The position numbers were made by a program, and so were the translations under genes. From positions 1 through 54,590 of the forward strand of contig NZ_JADEWV010000013.1 of the NCBI RefSeq assembly GCF_015207455.1: a stretch of DNA of 54,590 bases, given 5' to 3'. Source of the stretch: Microcoleus sp. LEGE 07076 (GTDB lineage Bacteria; Cyanobacteriota; Cyanobacteriia; Cyanobacteriales; Microcoleaceae). Below the pieces are notes generated by a model, which made no database searches, was not told the origin of the DNA, and worked only from the letters and a program-made list of their open reading frames with translations. Of this stretch, positions 40,068-48,911 are shown in pieces; positions within the stretch are counted from its first letter, which is position 1; each line of letters opens with the position of its first letter.

Positions 40068-41924
40068 ATGACTTGGACTGTCATATTGGCTTTAGGGTCT
40101 GGAACTCTTCAAGAAGGCTTTCCTCTCGTCACGGCGAAGTTGAAAAACCAAGCAAGACCTATCAATATTCAATTCAAAGGAAGCTTGCTACCAGTACCAG
40201 ACCTTGAGGTACTGCAAAGAAGATGGAAAGTTTGTTGTTCTGGGTTCCAATCTAGCCGCAGCAATTCTCGGATAAAAATCAAGCCTACAAGCACAGCGTA
40301 TGTTTCGGAAAACAATCCTCGCGCTATATATGAAGGGTTGAAAGAAGAGATGCAAAAATGGCTGAATGCTGACGAATTTTACCGAAAAATTGAGGTAAAT
40401 CTTAGGACGCAAATCGGCAATACATCTGAATACATTCAAATATTTCTAGAGTGCGATGATTCTGAGATTTGCGAGTTGCCTTGGGATGCGTGGAATTTTC
40501 GGGAAGCGTACTGCAACAGTGAAATCATCAGCAGTCCGTCAGAGTATAGAATACTACCTCAGCAGGAAACTCAAGCAGGAATATATCTGCCTTCTCGGGG
40601 CAGAATTTTATGTGTTTTAGGTAATAGTAAAGGCATAGATGTTAAAAAAGATACTAAAAGTATCGCACAAAGTTTGGGCGATCGCTGCCAATTAGAATTT
40701 TTAGATAACCCGACACCGGAAGAGTTTAACGATCATCTTTTTGATGAAAAAGGCTGGCAAATTTTCTTTTTTGCAGGACACAGCGATAGCGATAATAATG
40801 CTACAAACGGACGGCTGCATATAAATCAAAATCCTGCCAACAATACTATCACAGTAAATGATTTTAAAATAGGTGTAAAGCGAGCGAGTTTTAAAGGGTT
40901 GCAATTGCTAATTTTTAATTCTTGTTCGAGTTTGGGATTGGCAGCGGATTTGGTGAGCCAGAATTATTCTTTGCCGTCAATAATTGTAATGCGCGCACCA
41001 ATTCCCGACCCAATTGCTCACGATTTTGTAAAGTCATTGTTTAGATATTTGGCGGATGGAGAACCTTTGTTTTTGGCAATGCGAAAAGCTAAGGATGATT
41101 TGCTGCACTGGGAATCTCGATTTCCGGGCGCTAGCGGGATTCCGGTGCTGTGTCAGCATCCAAATTTTGAGGAATTGACGTTACCGCGAAGAGACGCAAC
41201 TAAACCTTTGATTTCAGCAGCGGATGGTGTGTCAAATCGCCCAAACCACCCGCAATTTACGATTCCAACTAAAGTTATGCAGCGTACAAGCATCAGTTTA
41301 GCTGTTTTGGCGATCGGCTACATATTAATCGGCCCGATCGTTGCCAGTGTTGCCAATAAAATTGGCATGAAAAATCATAAAAAGGGTCAACTCTTTATTG
41401 CCGAAAAATACTACCAATTAGCAAATTTATTAAATCTAAACTATGCTGCTTCTTACTATAATTTAGCCGACTTGTACGAGAGCTTGAATGAAAAAGAATA
41501 CGCCGAAAAAGCAATGAAGGAGGCGGCGCGGCGGGGTTCTACTGAAGCGAATGCTGAAATATCCCGATCGCTAATTCTGAATAATCAACCTCAAGAAGCT
41601 TTAAAGTTTGTCGCCGCTTGTTTAGAAAATACTCAATACGACGGAGTAAAAGCCGCTTGTTTTAAAAATCGCGGCTGGGTGCGGTTGACACAAAAGCAAT
41701 ATGATGCTGCGGAAGCAGATTTAAGAATAGCAATAAAATTCAGAGACGATAGCCCTGAAGCTCAATGTCTGTTAGCAGAGGTACTGGAAACTAAAGGTAA
41801 GTCACAGGAAGCATTAGAAGCCTGGAATAAGGCGCTTCAATATTCTAATTACCGCATACCGAAACAAGATGAATGTATCCAAATTGCTCAGCAACGTTTA
41901 CAAGCAAAAGGAAATATCAAATGA
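40068..41924 (+). CDS. CHAT-domain (caspase-like) protein with membrane helix and TPRs (618 aa)
   Basis: The CHAT domain occupies about residues 150-380, with the catalytic His in FFFAGHSDSD and Cys in IFNSCSSLGLA, the dyad of separase- and caspase-like proteases. A single transmembrane segment (SISLAVLAIGYILIGPIVAS, about 407-426) follows. About 170 residues of TPR-like helices come next (YYNLADLYESLNEKEYAEKAM, GWVRLTQKQYDAAEADL, AQCLLAEVLETKGKSQEALEAW). The layout suggests a membrane-anchored protease with a partner-binding domain on the other side. It overlaps the next gene by 4 bases. Proteolysis and any target are inferred. Confidence 0.85.
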   Translation: MTWTVILALGSGTLQEGFPLVTAKLKNQARPINIQFKGSLLPVPDLEVLQRRWKVCCSGFQSSRSNSRIKIKPTSTAYVSENNPRAIYEGLKEEMQKWLNADEFYRKIEVNLRTQIGNTSEYIQIFLECDDSEICELPWDAWNFREAYCNSEIISSPSEYRILPQQETQAGIYLPSRGRILCVLGNSKGIDVKKDTKSIAQSLGDRCQLEFLDNPTPEEFNDHLFDEKGWQIFFFAGHSDSDNNATNGRLHINQNPANNTITVNDFKIGVKRASFKGLQLLIFNSCSSLGLAADLVSQNYSLPSIIVMRAPIPDPIAHDFVKSLFRYLADGEPLFLAMRKAKDDLLHWESRFPGASGIPVLCQHPNFEELTLPRRDATKPLISAADGVSNRPNHPQFTIPTKVMQRTSISLAVLAIGYILIGPIVASVANKIGMKNHKKGQLFIAEKYYQLANLLNLNYAASYYNLADLYESLNEKEYAEKAMKEAARRGSTEANAEISRSLILNNQPQEALKFVAACLENTQYDGVKAACFKNRGWVRLTQKQYDAAEADLRIAIKFRDDSPEAQCLLAEVLETKGKSQEALEAWNKALQYSNYRIPKQDECIQIAQQRLQAKGNIK

Positions 41925-43021
41925 AAACCAGGATGGCAATTTTTATCGGTTTAAGTTCGATCGCAACTACCGCCCTAGCAGCCAGCAACCGAATATCCAA
42001 CGGACTGATTATCCATACTAGCGGGGAAGTTGCGATCGAGCGCCAAAACGGCTTAATTGTTCGCCCTACCAGCGGTACGCCGATTTATCCGGGAGACAAA
42101 TTGCGAACAGCACAAAACGGACAACTTACCCTCCAATGTGCAGATTTGGGAATTAAGTCGATCGCACCTTCTCAAAATCAATTGAATAGCTGTTTGTTAG
42201 CCAACAAAAAAGCTGCTTGCAGTGAGGATGTAATTAAATGTCCCCATCGCGGTGACGGTAAAATTGCTTGGCACAGCGCGCCGATTCCTTATATTATCAG
42301 TCCGCGCAGCACAAAATTGCTGAACGACAAGCCAATTTTGCGGTGGAATCCGGTAGCTGGTGCGACTAGCTATAAATTGAGCCTCCGCGAAAACGGAGCG
42401 CAATTAAACTGGGAAATGACTGTTAGCGGTACTGAGGCTGTGTATCCAGGGGAACCGGCGTTGAAACCGGGTGCTAACTACAAGTTGATTGTGGATGCAA
42501 ATACGGGCGCTTCTTCCGAAAGTGCTATCGGGCAGGGGAATATCGAGTTTAGCTTGCTGGATGAGGGTGAGGTGGAAAGGGTGAAAAGTGAGGTTGGGGC
42601 GATCGACAAACAAGTACCTAATGAAAGCGCCAAGAAATTAGCAATCTCTAGCATTTATCTTAACACAAGTGCGATCGCAGAAGCAATAGAAATTTTAGAA
42701 AGTTTACCAAAAACCGGAGTTGAAACACCGCCAATTTATCGTACTTTGGGCGATTTGTATTTGGAGAGATTGCAACTGGTTCCGCAGGCTAAATATTACT
42801 ATTCAAAGGTAATTAGTGGGGCAAAACCTGACGACATCGAGGAGTTAACAGTGGCCCGCTACGGGTTGGGGCAAGTGCATTCAGCGATGAGAGAAAACCA
42901 GGAAGCAATGGGTTATTTGCGAATCGCCAAAGATGGATTTCAAAATTTAGGAGATTTGCCAATGGTGGAAAAAATTGATAAGCAATTGCGGGATTTGCAA
43001 AGGAGGGAAGACAGAAAATAG
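41921..43021 (+). CDS. secreted FecR-like/TPR-like protein (366 aa)
   Basis: The start at 41921 overlaps the CHAT stop (ATGA). The N-terminus (KTRMAIFIGLSSIATTALAASN) is a signal peptide. A FecR-like beta domain follows (SGEVAIERQNGLIVRP, PIYPGDKLRTAQNGQLTLQC), then a Cys-containing segment, an Ig-like or fibronectin-like part (KPILRWNPVAGATSYKLSL), and C-terminal helical repeats (AEAIEILESLP, PIYRTLGDLYLERLQLVPQAKYYY). The protein is probably periplasmic and could contact the extracytoplasmic part of the CHAT protein. Last gene of the operon. Confidence 0.75.
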   Translation: MKTRMAIFIGLSSIATTALAASNRISNGLIIHTSGEVAIERQNGLIVRPTSGTPIYPGDKLRTAQNGQLTLQCADLGIKSIAPSQNQLNSCLLANKKAACSEDVIKCPHRGDGKIAWHSAPIPYIISPRSTKLLNDKPILRWNPVAGATSYKLSLRENGAQLNWEMTVSGTEAVYPGEPALKPGANYKLIVDANTGASSESAIGQGNIEFSLLDEGEVERVKSEVGAIDKQVPNESAKKLAISSIYLNTSAIAEAIEILESLPKTGVETPPIYRTLGDLYLERLQLVPQAKYYYSKVISGAKPDDIEELTVARYGLGQVHSAMRENQEAMGYLRIAKDGFQNLGDLPMVEKIDKQLRDLQRREDRK

Positions 43022-43112
43022 TCATGTTAGCGGTTGAATTGGCGATCGTATTCGTAGAGGCGGGATGGTGAAAAATATCAGATACAACTCACATCTTGCA
43101 GCATTCTCGCTT

Positions 43113-43132
43113 AACAGGCCGGAGAGCCTGTT
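43113..43132. terminator. 7-bp hairpin after the CHAT operon
   Basis: AACAGGC-CGGAGA-GCCTGTT forms a perfect stem but has no U-run, so it is only a possible terminator. It lies between two copies of ATGGTGAAAAATATCAGATA (near 43064 and 43153). Confidence 0.4.
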
Positions 43133-43224
43133 CATAAAAGGCTAATTGAAAATGGTGAAAAATATCAGATACAAACGAGTTTGCCGATGCAAAACCACTC
43201 TCTCCCGCGCCCGGTTAATTTATA

Positions 43225-43947
43225 CTACGAACCAGAGAGGATTTTTAAGTAAGCTTGTACTGTGTTGGACAATCCCATTTCTAGCGCCTCCGCAATTAAA
43301 GCGTGACCGATCGACACTTCTAGGATATCAGGAATAGAGCAAAATTGAGCTAAGTTTTGCAAATTTAAATCGTGTCCGGCATTCACTTCCAAACCTGCTG
43401 ATTGAGCGGCTTTAGCTGCTAACCTATATTGTTGCAAAACAGATTCTGCTTTACCTTCGCGAAAAGCAGTTGCATAGGGTTCCGTGTACAGTTCTACGCG
43501 ATCGGCTCCCACTTCTTTTGCTAGGGGCATAAGAGCAGGATCTGCGTCCATAAACAAGCTGACTCTGATGCCGTTATTTTTTAATTTTTCAATTATTGGT
43601 AACAGGCGAGATCGATTTTCGGGAATGTTCCAACCGCTATCCGATGTTAGCACGTCGGGAGCGTCCGGCACCAAGGTACATTGAGCTGGTTTTACGTCGC
43701 AAACTATATCCATAAAAGGAGGCTGAAACGGGTTTCCTTCGATATTGAATTCGACGGTTAGCATTTTGGCTAAGTCGTAAACATCGGCAGCTTTGATGTG
43801 TCTTTCGTCGGGGCGGGGATGAACTGTAACGCCGTGGGCTCCGGCGGCAATGACTGTTTTTGCGGCTTCGGTAACGCTGGGAATCCCAATGTTTCGAGAG
43901 TTTCTGAGGAGGGCGATTCTGTTGATGTTGACGCTGAGTTTTGTCAC
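43225..43947 (-). CDS. pdxJ: pyridoxine 5'-phosphate synthase PdxJ
   Basis: PdxJ joins 1-deoxyxylulose 5-phosphate and 3-amino-2-oxopropyl phosphate to make pyridoxine 5'-phosphate. The TIM-barrel motifs are conserved: LSVNINRIALLRNSR, GVTVHPRPDERHIK, TLVPDAPDVLTSDSGWN, VSLFMDADP, VELYTEPYA, LEVNAGHDLNLQNL and EVSIGHALIAEAL. The catalytic Glu and His lie in the N-terminal barrel strands. The start is GTG at 43947. The 240-residue length is normal. The gene stands alone and is convergent with the CHAT operon. Confidence 0.95.
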   Translation of the reverse strand: MTKLSVNINRIALLRNSRNIGIPSVTEAAKTVIAAGAHGVTVHPRPDERHIKAADVYDLAKMLTVEFNIEGNPFQPPFMDIVCDVKPAQCTLVPDAPDVLTSDSGWNIPENRSRLLPIIEKLKNNGIRVSLFMDADPALMPLAKEVGADRVELYTEPYATAFREGKAESVLQQYRLAAKAAQSAGLEVNAGHDLNLQNLAQFCSIPDILEVSIGHALIAEALEMGLSNTVQAYLKILSGS

Positions 43948-44008
43948 GGGATGTTAATTTTAAGGTTGATACTACTATATTAATCGCTTTCGGTACGAAA
44001 CCTTGAGC

Positions 44009-44165
44009 CTATTGCGGTAGTGTTAGCGTGTTATCCAAGTAAAAATTAGCTTCTGTAAGCGGTAAATTTTCTGCAAAAAAATCCTCTGCTATTTGCTGTT
44101 TTGCTGCCAAATCTTCGAGATTGGCAATGCAGAAAAGACTGGTGGCGCGATCGAATTTATCACCG
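44009..44165 (-). pseudogene. 3' fragment of a nucleotidyltransferase gene
   Basis: Read on the minus strand, this encodes LFCIANLEDLAAKQQIAEDFF, identical to the C-terminal part of the intact gene at 46723, followed by a different tail ending in NTLTLPQ and a stop at 44009. Bases 44075-44137 are identical to 46771-46833 (63 bases). The sequence upstream diverges and has no start. The two copies bracket the PARIS genes. Beyond it, the gap up to 44222 shows nothing else. Confidence 0.75.
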
Positions 44166-44222
44166 CATCGGAGACATTTTATAGAAAAATAAGTAGTTAA
44201 GTTAATGGATACATGATGTAGC

Positions 44223-45149
44223 TTAACTATCTTTACTGTGCAGCAATGCCAAATAATTATTCAAACTTTCGGGGGTTTCAGCATATACCGAAAAAAGACT
44301 GATAGCTTGCTCATTACTCAACTTTTCCCCAAAAGTAAACTTTATTTTGTCTTTTATATAGTTTTTAGAATTTGATGAATCCTGTAAAATTAGTTGAATC
44401 ATTGTAACCACAAACTCCATTTCATATTTGCCTCTAAAAGTTTTATATTGTTCACAACGGGTAAAGTCATCAAGCTTTATGTTTAAAATATCTTCAGAAA
44501 CTTCCAAGGCTTGTGGGAACTTGTGTTTGATGGTTTCACAATCATATTTTTGTACTACCGAGTCTAGCGTAAAATGAATAAAGTCTTTTGGTAATTTATC
44601 GACTAAATTTACACCTGTTTGGTTTCCTGTTTGATTTCTAATCTCTATCAAGCAAGCATACCAAGCGTTAATCAAACTCGTAGCTTGATGAAACTCTTGT
44701 TGTCTCTGCGTAAAAAGGCTAATACAAACTTGAAATGCTTCATCACTAACTTCTGATAAATGAAGTTCATTTTTTAGGATTTCTTTGAAAACATCTACTG
44801 AAGCGTAAAAATTTTCAATAGAATAACAAGGTGTTTCAAATATAGGTGGGTTATGAGGTGGTAAAGGTTCATTGAAATCCCTATCAATGAAAAAAGCTTT
44901 TTTGTATTTATCGTATTCCGCATGAATAGTAATAAGTCGGTAAACCTCTAATACTTTATCTCTGCCACCGCAATTTATTGGGTAATAGTTATCTGTGAAA
45001 CGCTTGATTCTTGGTACATAGTAAGCATTATCATTTCCCTCAAAAAAGCAAAACAAGCCATCCTTACCTTTTTTGGTATGCAGGGCAAACTCTGCATAAG
45101 CAACTTGGGATTTTTCTCGGCTTTTCCTGAGTTTTTCTATGTATGACAT
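44223..45149 (-). CDS. ariB: DUF4435 protein, probable PARIS effector AriB (308 aa)
   Basis: The segments GLFCFFEGNDNAYYVPRIKR, PINCGGRDKVLEVYRLI and KKAFFIDRDFNEP are the DUF4435 (Toprim-like) core with the acidic Glu and DxD residues. In the PARIS anti-phage system the ATPase AriA senses phage anti-restriction proteins and releases AriB, a nuclease that attacks host tRNA and causes growth arrest. The protein length and its position directly after an AAA ATPase gene, with an ATG overlapping the ATPase stop (TAATG at 45149), agree with that system. The name is a context-based inference. Confidence 0.75.
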   Translation of the reverse strand: MSYIEKLRKSREKSQVAYAEFALHTKKGKDGLFCFFEGNDNAYYVPRIKRFTDNYYPINCGGRDKVLEVYRLITIHAEYDKYKKAFFIDRDFNEPLPPHNPPIFETPCYSIENFYASVDVFKEILKNELHLSEVSDEAFQVCISLFTQRQQEFHQATSLINAWYACLIEIRNQTGNQTGVNLVDKLPKDFIHFTLDSVVQKYDCETIKHKFPQALEVSEDILNIKLDDFTRCEQYKTFRGKYEMEFVVTMIQLILQDSSNSKNYIKDKIKFTFGEKLSNEQAISLFSVYAETPESLNNYLALLHSKDS

Positions 45150-46522
45150 TAGGCTGTAATGACTTGTGAAGGTTGAATATATTCGTTTAAGCCAATGGCA
45201 TATTTATCCAACTCATTATCAAAAATGAATGGGGAATGAGTTACTGCCAAAAGGAATTCACATTTTCCTGAATTGAGAATATCTGGAAGTAATTGCTTTT
45301 GCCAAGGCATTGATAATGATAACTCTGGTTCATCAAAAAGCACAACGAATTTTTTGTCACCTTCTGAAAGGTAAATTTTAGAAAATATTGAAATAATTTG
45401 CTTTTCTCCTGAAGAAAGTTTACTCAATGGAATGTCAGAAGAATTTCTCTCGGATTTAATAAAAATTTTGATTTCACTTTCATCATAAAATACCTTTTTA
45501 TTAATCAAATATTTATTGCAAACGTCTCTGAATAGTTTTACGGACTTGTCTAACTCTTTTTGAGACGAGTAAATTTCAATAAGTTTCTTTAGGAAAAAGT
45601 TGAGAGAGTTATCTTTTGCTATTAGCTTGGTTTCTTTTGTTAAAAGCAGTTCACTAATTTTTTCTTTTTTTTGTTCTGAAATTCGATTTCCCACTCGTGA
45701 TAATAAAATTGCAACATCATTATCTTCGATATTTTTCAAGAACTCACTGTCTTTTTCATCTTCTTCATCTTCTATCAGTTGACTGAGAATTTCGGATGAC
45801 ATCTGTGAAAAACCTTCCTTCAAAAATCCATCAATATCATTTTGAATTTTGTTAAAACGTTTTTGGACATCATCCATGCCAAATTGAATAAGTGTATTTT
45901 CTTGATTTAAAAGTTCATCATCACTATAACCAAGATTATATAAGTCTTCTTCAACACGCCTATATGTTGGGAAGTACATAATCTCAGTTTCTTCAATACC
46001 TGATTCAATGTCTTTTGCACAATCACGAAAAAAGAGGTTGGATTGGTTGTCTCTATTTATTTCTAGTCTCTCAAAAACTCGAAAGATATGATTAACAGGA
46101 AACTTGCTAGATTTTAAATTATATTCAAATTCAAGCTCTGCTTCTAATGAGAATTTTCTTCTCTTACCTTTGCTTTGGATAAATCGATTTCTGAGCATCT
46201 CCAGTTGAGGATAACCAACTTGATCTATAAAATCTCTAAGCACTGGATGATCGTAAAGTTCCTGAATCAATTCATTTACCTTGTCTTTAGATATTTCAAT
46301 AGGATTTTTTTGGGAAAATTCTAAAATTAATTTATCAAAGCTGAATTCACCCAGCCTAAAAAAGTTTCTTTTTAAAGTGTAATAAAAAAGGTTTAAGACT
46401 TGAGTTTTCCCCAGTCCATTTTCTCCAACGAGTATTTTTGTATTCTCATCAAAGGGAATGTGAACATCATCTGTGCCGAAAAGACCCTGCACTGAAAAAG
46501 ATTTTATATTACTTGTGTTCAT
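45149..46522 (-). CDS. ariA: AAA ATPase, probable PARIS sensor AriA (457 aa)
   Basis: Walker A is ILVGENGLGKTQVLNLF (about residues 31-47). The ABC-type signature is PLSKLSSGEKQIISIFS (about 367-383). Walker B is KFVVLFDEPELSLSMPW, and VTHSPFIFDN gives the sensor His. This is the AAA_15/OLD type of SMC-like ATPase. Together with the downstream DUF4435 gene it forms a PARIS-like pair. The insertion between Walker A and signature is helical and charged, as in AriA. The operon is AT-rich and without HIP1 octamers, unlike its neighbours. Confidence 0.75.
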   Translation of the reverse strand: MNTSNIKSFSVQGLFGTDDVHIPFDENTKILVGENGLGKTQVLNLFYYTLKRNFFRLGEFSFDKLILEFSQKNPIEISKDKVNELIQELYDHPVLRDFIDQVGYPQLEMLRNRFIQSKGKRRKFSLEAELEFEYNLKSSKFPVNHIFRVFERLEINRDNQSNLFFRDCAKDIESGIEETEIMYFPTYRRVEEDLYNLGYSDDELLNQENTLIQFGMDDVQKRFNKIQNDIDGFLKEGFSQMSSEILSQLIEDEEDEKDSEFLKNIEDNDVAILLSRVGNRISEQKKEKISELLLTKETKLIAKDNSLNFFLKKLIEIYSSQKELDKSVKLFRDVCNKYLINKKVFYDESEIKIFIKSERNSSDIPLSKLSSGEKQIISIFSKIYLSEGDKKFVVLFDEPELSLSMPWQKQLLPDILNSGKCEFLLAVTHSPFIFDNELDKYAIGLNEYIQPSQVITA

Positions 46523-46722
46523 TTTCTTGTCCTATTGATTAGAGCCATCAAATAAAGATTCTAGGGTTTTAATCATGGCATTCCTAGATGTGGGGCAAGC
46601 TAGGATTTCCCACCTTAAACAAGGATAGCACAATTTTGAATGTATTGACAATCGCAATTGGGAGATTTAATAAGTAAACGATTAAGATATGTTTGAGTTC
46701 AGATTGTAACAGATATTGTTTA

Positions 46723-47490
46723 CTATGCAATACTCCGAAATTTCGCTGCTACCAGCGGTAAGGTTTCAATAAAAAAATCCTCTGCTATTTGCTGTTTTGC
46801 TGCCAAATCTTCGAGATTGGCAATGCAGAAAAGGGGTGCAACTTTATTGACTATTTCGGGCGGAAAGTCTCGGCTAAAATATTTTAGTTGAAAGTCGGAT
46901 CTGTGGGGACGGTAAATCATTCCCAAAAGTTCGATTAAGGGTAGAAGCGTCCAATTGTGATAGTTGCCGATCGCCTCTACTATATTTCCGCGATAAATCT
47001 CTTTTTTTACCAGAGGTTGCAGCAAATTAAAACGATTTTTTATTTCGTTGAATCGAATTTGCATTTGGGCAAAATGCTGGTTTGTATCCAAATGAGCGGG
47101 TACAATTAAATTGGCTTTGTCAAAGGCGATCGGGACTTTTCCGTGTCTCTCTATTTCGAGAAATTCGTTGCGGCTGCTGCGCCGGAAAACGGCAAAATCT
47201 ATTAACAAAAAGGGCGGGGTTTCTTTGAGCCGCCAGAAGCACTGCGACTGACCGTGCCAAGCGGGTTCTGGAACTCGATATTTGAGTTCGATTTCGCCAA
47301 TTTGTGCGAGGGCTTTTTCGACAATTTCAAAGGTTTCTTCCACGCAGTTATCTTCAACCGCAACGGCAATATCGAGGTCTGACCATTCGTCGGTGTATCC
47401 GTGGGCTGCTGAACCTCCTTGCCACAAAGCGAGAACAAAATCTAAAGGTTGTAAGGTTGAAACAATCTTTTCGAGAATGATTTGTCTCAT
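46723..47490 (-). CDS. nucleotidyltransferase-domain protein (255 aa)
   Basis: WQGGSAAHGYTDEWSDLDIAV is the G-G/S ... D-x-D signature of minimal nucleotidyltransferases (about residues 23-43), and the third acidic residue is in LLIDFAVF. A helical C-terminal domain of about 130 residues follows. Such proteins transfer a nucleotide to an antibiotic, a protein or an unknown acceptor. The 3' end is duplicated at 44009-44137, on the far side of the PARIS genes. Transcribed in the same direction as ariA, 200 bases upstream. Confidence 0.75.
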   Translation of the reverse strand: MRQIILEKIVSTLQPLDFVLALWQGGSAAHGYTDEWSDLDIAVAVEDNCVEETFEIVEKALAQIGEIELKYRVPEPAWHGQSQCFWRLKETPPFLLIDFAVFRRSSRNEFLEIERHGKVPIAFDKANLIVPAHLDTNQHFAQMQIRFNEIKNRFNLLQPLVKKEIYRGNIVEAIGNYHNWTLLPLIELLGMIYRPHRSDFQLKYFSRDFPPEIVNKVAPLFCIANLEDLAAKQQIAEDFFIETLPLVAAKFRSIA

Positions 47491-47762
47491 TCAATCAAGG
47501 TATAGTATTTGTTTTTGTGGGCTTCCATAAGTATAACAAACATCGCGGGTTGAGATTGCTGCGGCATTGTTCTGCGAAAAATTGCTAAATGCGCCCGGTT
47601 GTGCACTGCTGTTGAAAATTACATGAAATGGGGCAAGCCACAGCGGTAATCCTTGGGAAAGTCCGATCGCCCGCAATTGAAAATCAGTCTTAAATTCTCA
47701 CTCATCAGAAACCTGCACGCTGTCGAGTAACATGAGAAAGGATTAATTTTTAACAGCGCGGC

Positions 47763-48623
47763 ATGGCTACTATTTGGGAACTCGACTTTTACAGCCGTCC
47801 AATTATAGACGAGCGAGGGAAAAAAAAATGGGAAGTGTTGATTTGCGAAAGCCCGCTGAATGTAGGCGACAAGGCCGAATCTCTGTTTCGTTACTCGCAA
47901 TTTTGCCCGAGTACAACCGTGAATTCCCTGTGGCTGGCTGGTGCAATTAAAGAGGCGATCGCCACCTCACCGAAACGGCCAGAAAAAATTCGCTTTTTCC
48001 GGCGCCAAATGGCGAACATGATTACCAAAGCCTGCGAGGAATTGGATATTCCCTCAGCCTCCAGCCGCCGCACCCTCGCCCTCAGCCTGTGGCTGGAAGA
48101 ACGGATGCAAGACGTTTATCCCGCCGAACCGGGCTATCAACCGGTTGTGAACCCGAGCGTTCAATTTGTACCCGAAACGCCCGTGGCGCTGCCGGACGCC
48201 TTAATCGGCGAAAAATGGGCGTTTGTCAGTTTGCCGATCGCAGCTTTTGATGAAATGTCCGAGTGGGACATCGGATTTGGCGAAGCTTTCGGGCTGCCGA
48301 TGACACGCCTCGCCCCTGAAACGCAAATTCCGGGACTGATTATCTACTCGTCGAGAGCAACAGCTTTGGCAGGTTGGATGTCGGGTTTAGAGTTGGCTTT
48401 TATCAAATTTGAAAGCGGCCCGCCCCCTAGGCTGGTATTAGATACGGGAGCTAACGATCGCTGGATTTTAGCTAATCTCAGAGACGCAGCAACTGAGAGG
48501 GAAGCCGCATCATTTGAATCTGCGAAACAACAAGCAAAAAAAGTACATTTCTTGGCAATTCAGTCGAATCCACAATCGGAATCTTTCGATGGATTTTGGC
48601 TGTTGCATGAACTAAGTCTTTAG
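47763..48623 (+). CDS. Tab2/Atab2-family RNA-binding protein (286 aa)
   Basis: WELDFYSRPIIDERGKKKWEVL at the N-terminus, then FCPSTTVNSLWLAGAI, KIRFFRRQMANMITKACEEL, SSRRTLALSLWLEERM and the closing SFDGFWLLHELSL are typical of the Tab2 family. In algae and plants the family helps translation of photosystem I/II mRNAs in the plastid; the cyanobacterial form is presumed to have a related RNA role. The length matches the family. It stands alone, divergent from the nucleotidyltransferase gene. Confidence 0.85.
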   Translation: MATIWELDFYSRPIIDERGKKKWEVLICESPLNVGDKAESLFRYSQFCPSTTVNSLWLAGAIKEAIATSPKRPEKIRFFRRQMANMITKACEELDIPSASSRRTLALSLWLEERMQDVYPAEPGYQPVVNPSVQFVPETPVALPDALIGEKWAFVSLPIAAFDEMSEWDIGFGEAFGLPMTRLAPETQIPGLIIYSSRATALAGWMSGLELAFIKFESGPPPRLVLDTGANDRWILANLRDAATEREAASFESAKQQAKKVHFLAIQSNPQSESFDGFWLLHELSL

Positions 48624-48911
48624 TCAGTTGTTATTTGTCAGTTGTCAGTTGTTATTTGTTAGTTGTTATTTGTGAGTTGTTAGTTGTTAGTTGTTAGTGG
48701 AAATTAAGAATTGAAAATTGGGAATTTGCAACCAATAACCAATAACCAATAACCAATAACCAATAACCAATAACCAATAACCAATAACCAATAACCAATA
48801 ACCAATAACCAATAACCAATAACCAACTACCAATAACCAACTACCAACTAACAACTGCCAACAACCAACAGCCAACTGCCAACTGCCAACTGCCAACTAC
48901 CAACTACAAAA
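48624..48911. repeat. heptanucleotide microsatellites, including about 13 copies of AACCAAT
   Basis: The left part has degenerate runs of GTTATTTGTCAGTTGTCA type. From about 48729 to 48826 the 7-base unit AACCAAT is repeated almost perfectly about 13-14 times, then decays into AACTACC, AACTGCC and similar units until just before the ATG at 48912. Reading frames across it give WLLVIGY repeats and are artefacts. Such short tandem heptamers are characteristic of filamentous cyanobacteria. Confidence 0.85.

Noticed and set aside
48687-48896. Frame encoding WLLVIGYWLLVIGY repeats
   Set aside because: It is the AACCAAT microsatellite read on the minus strand.
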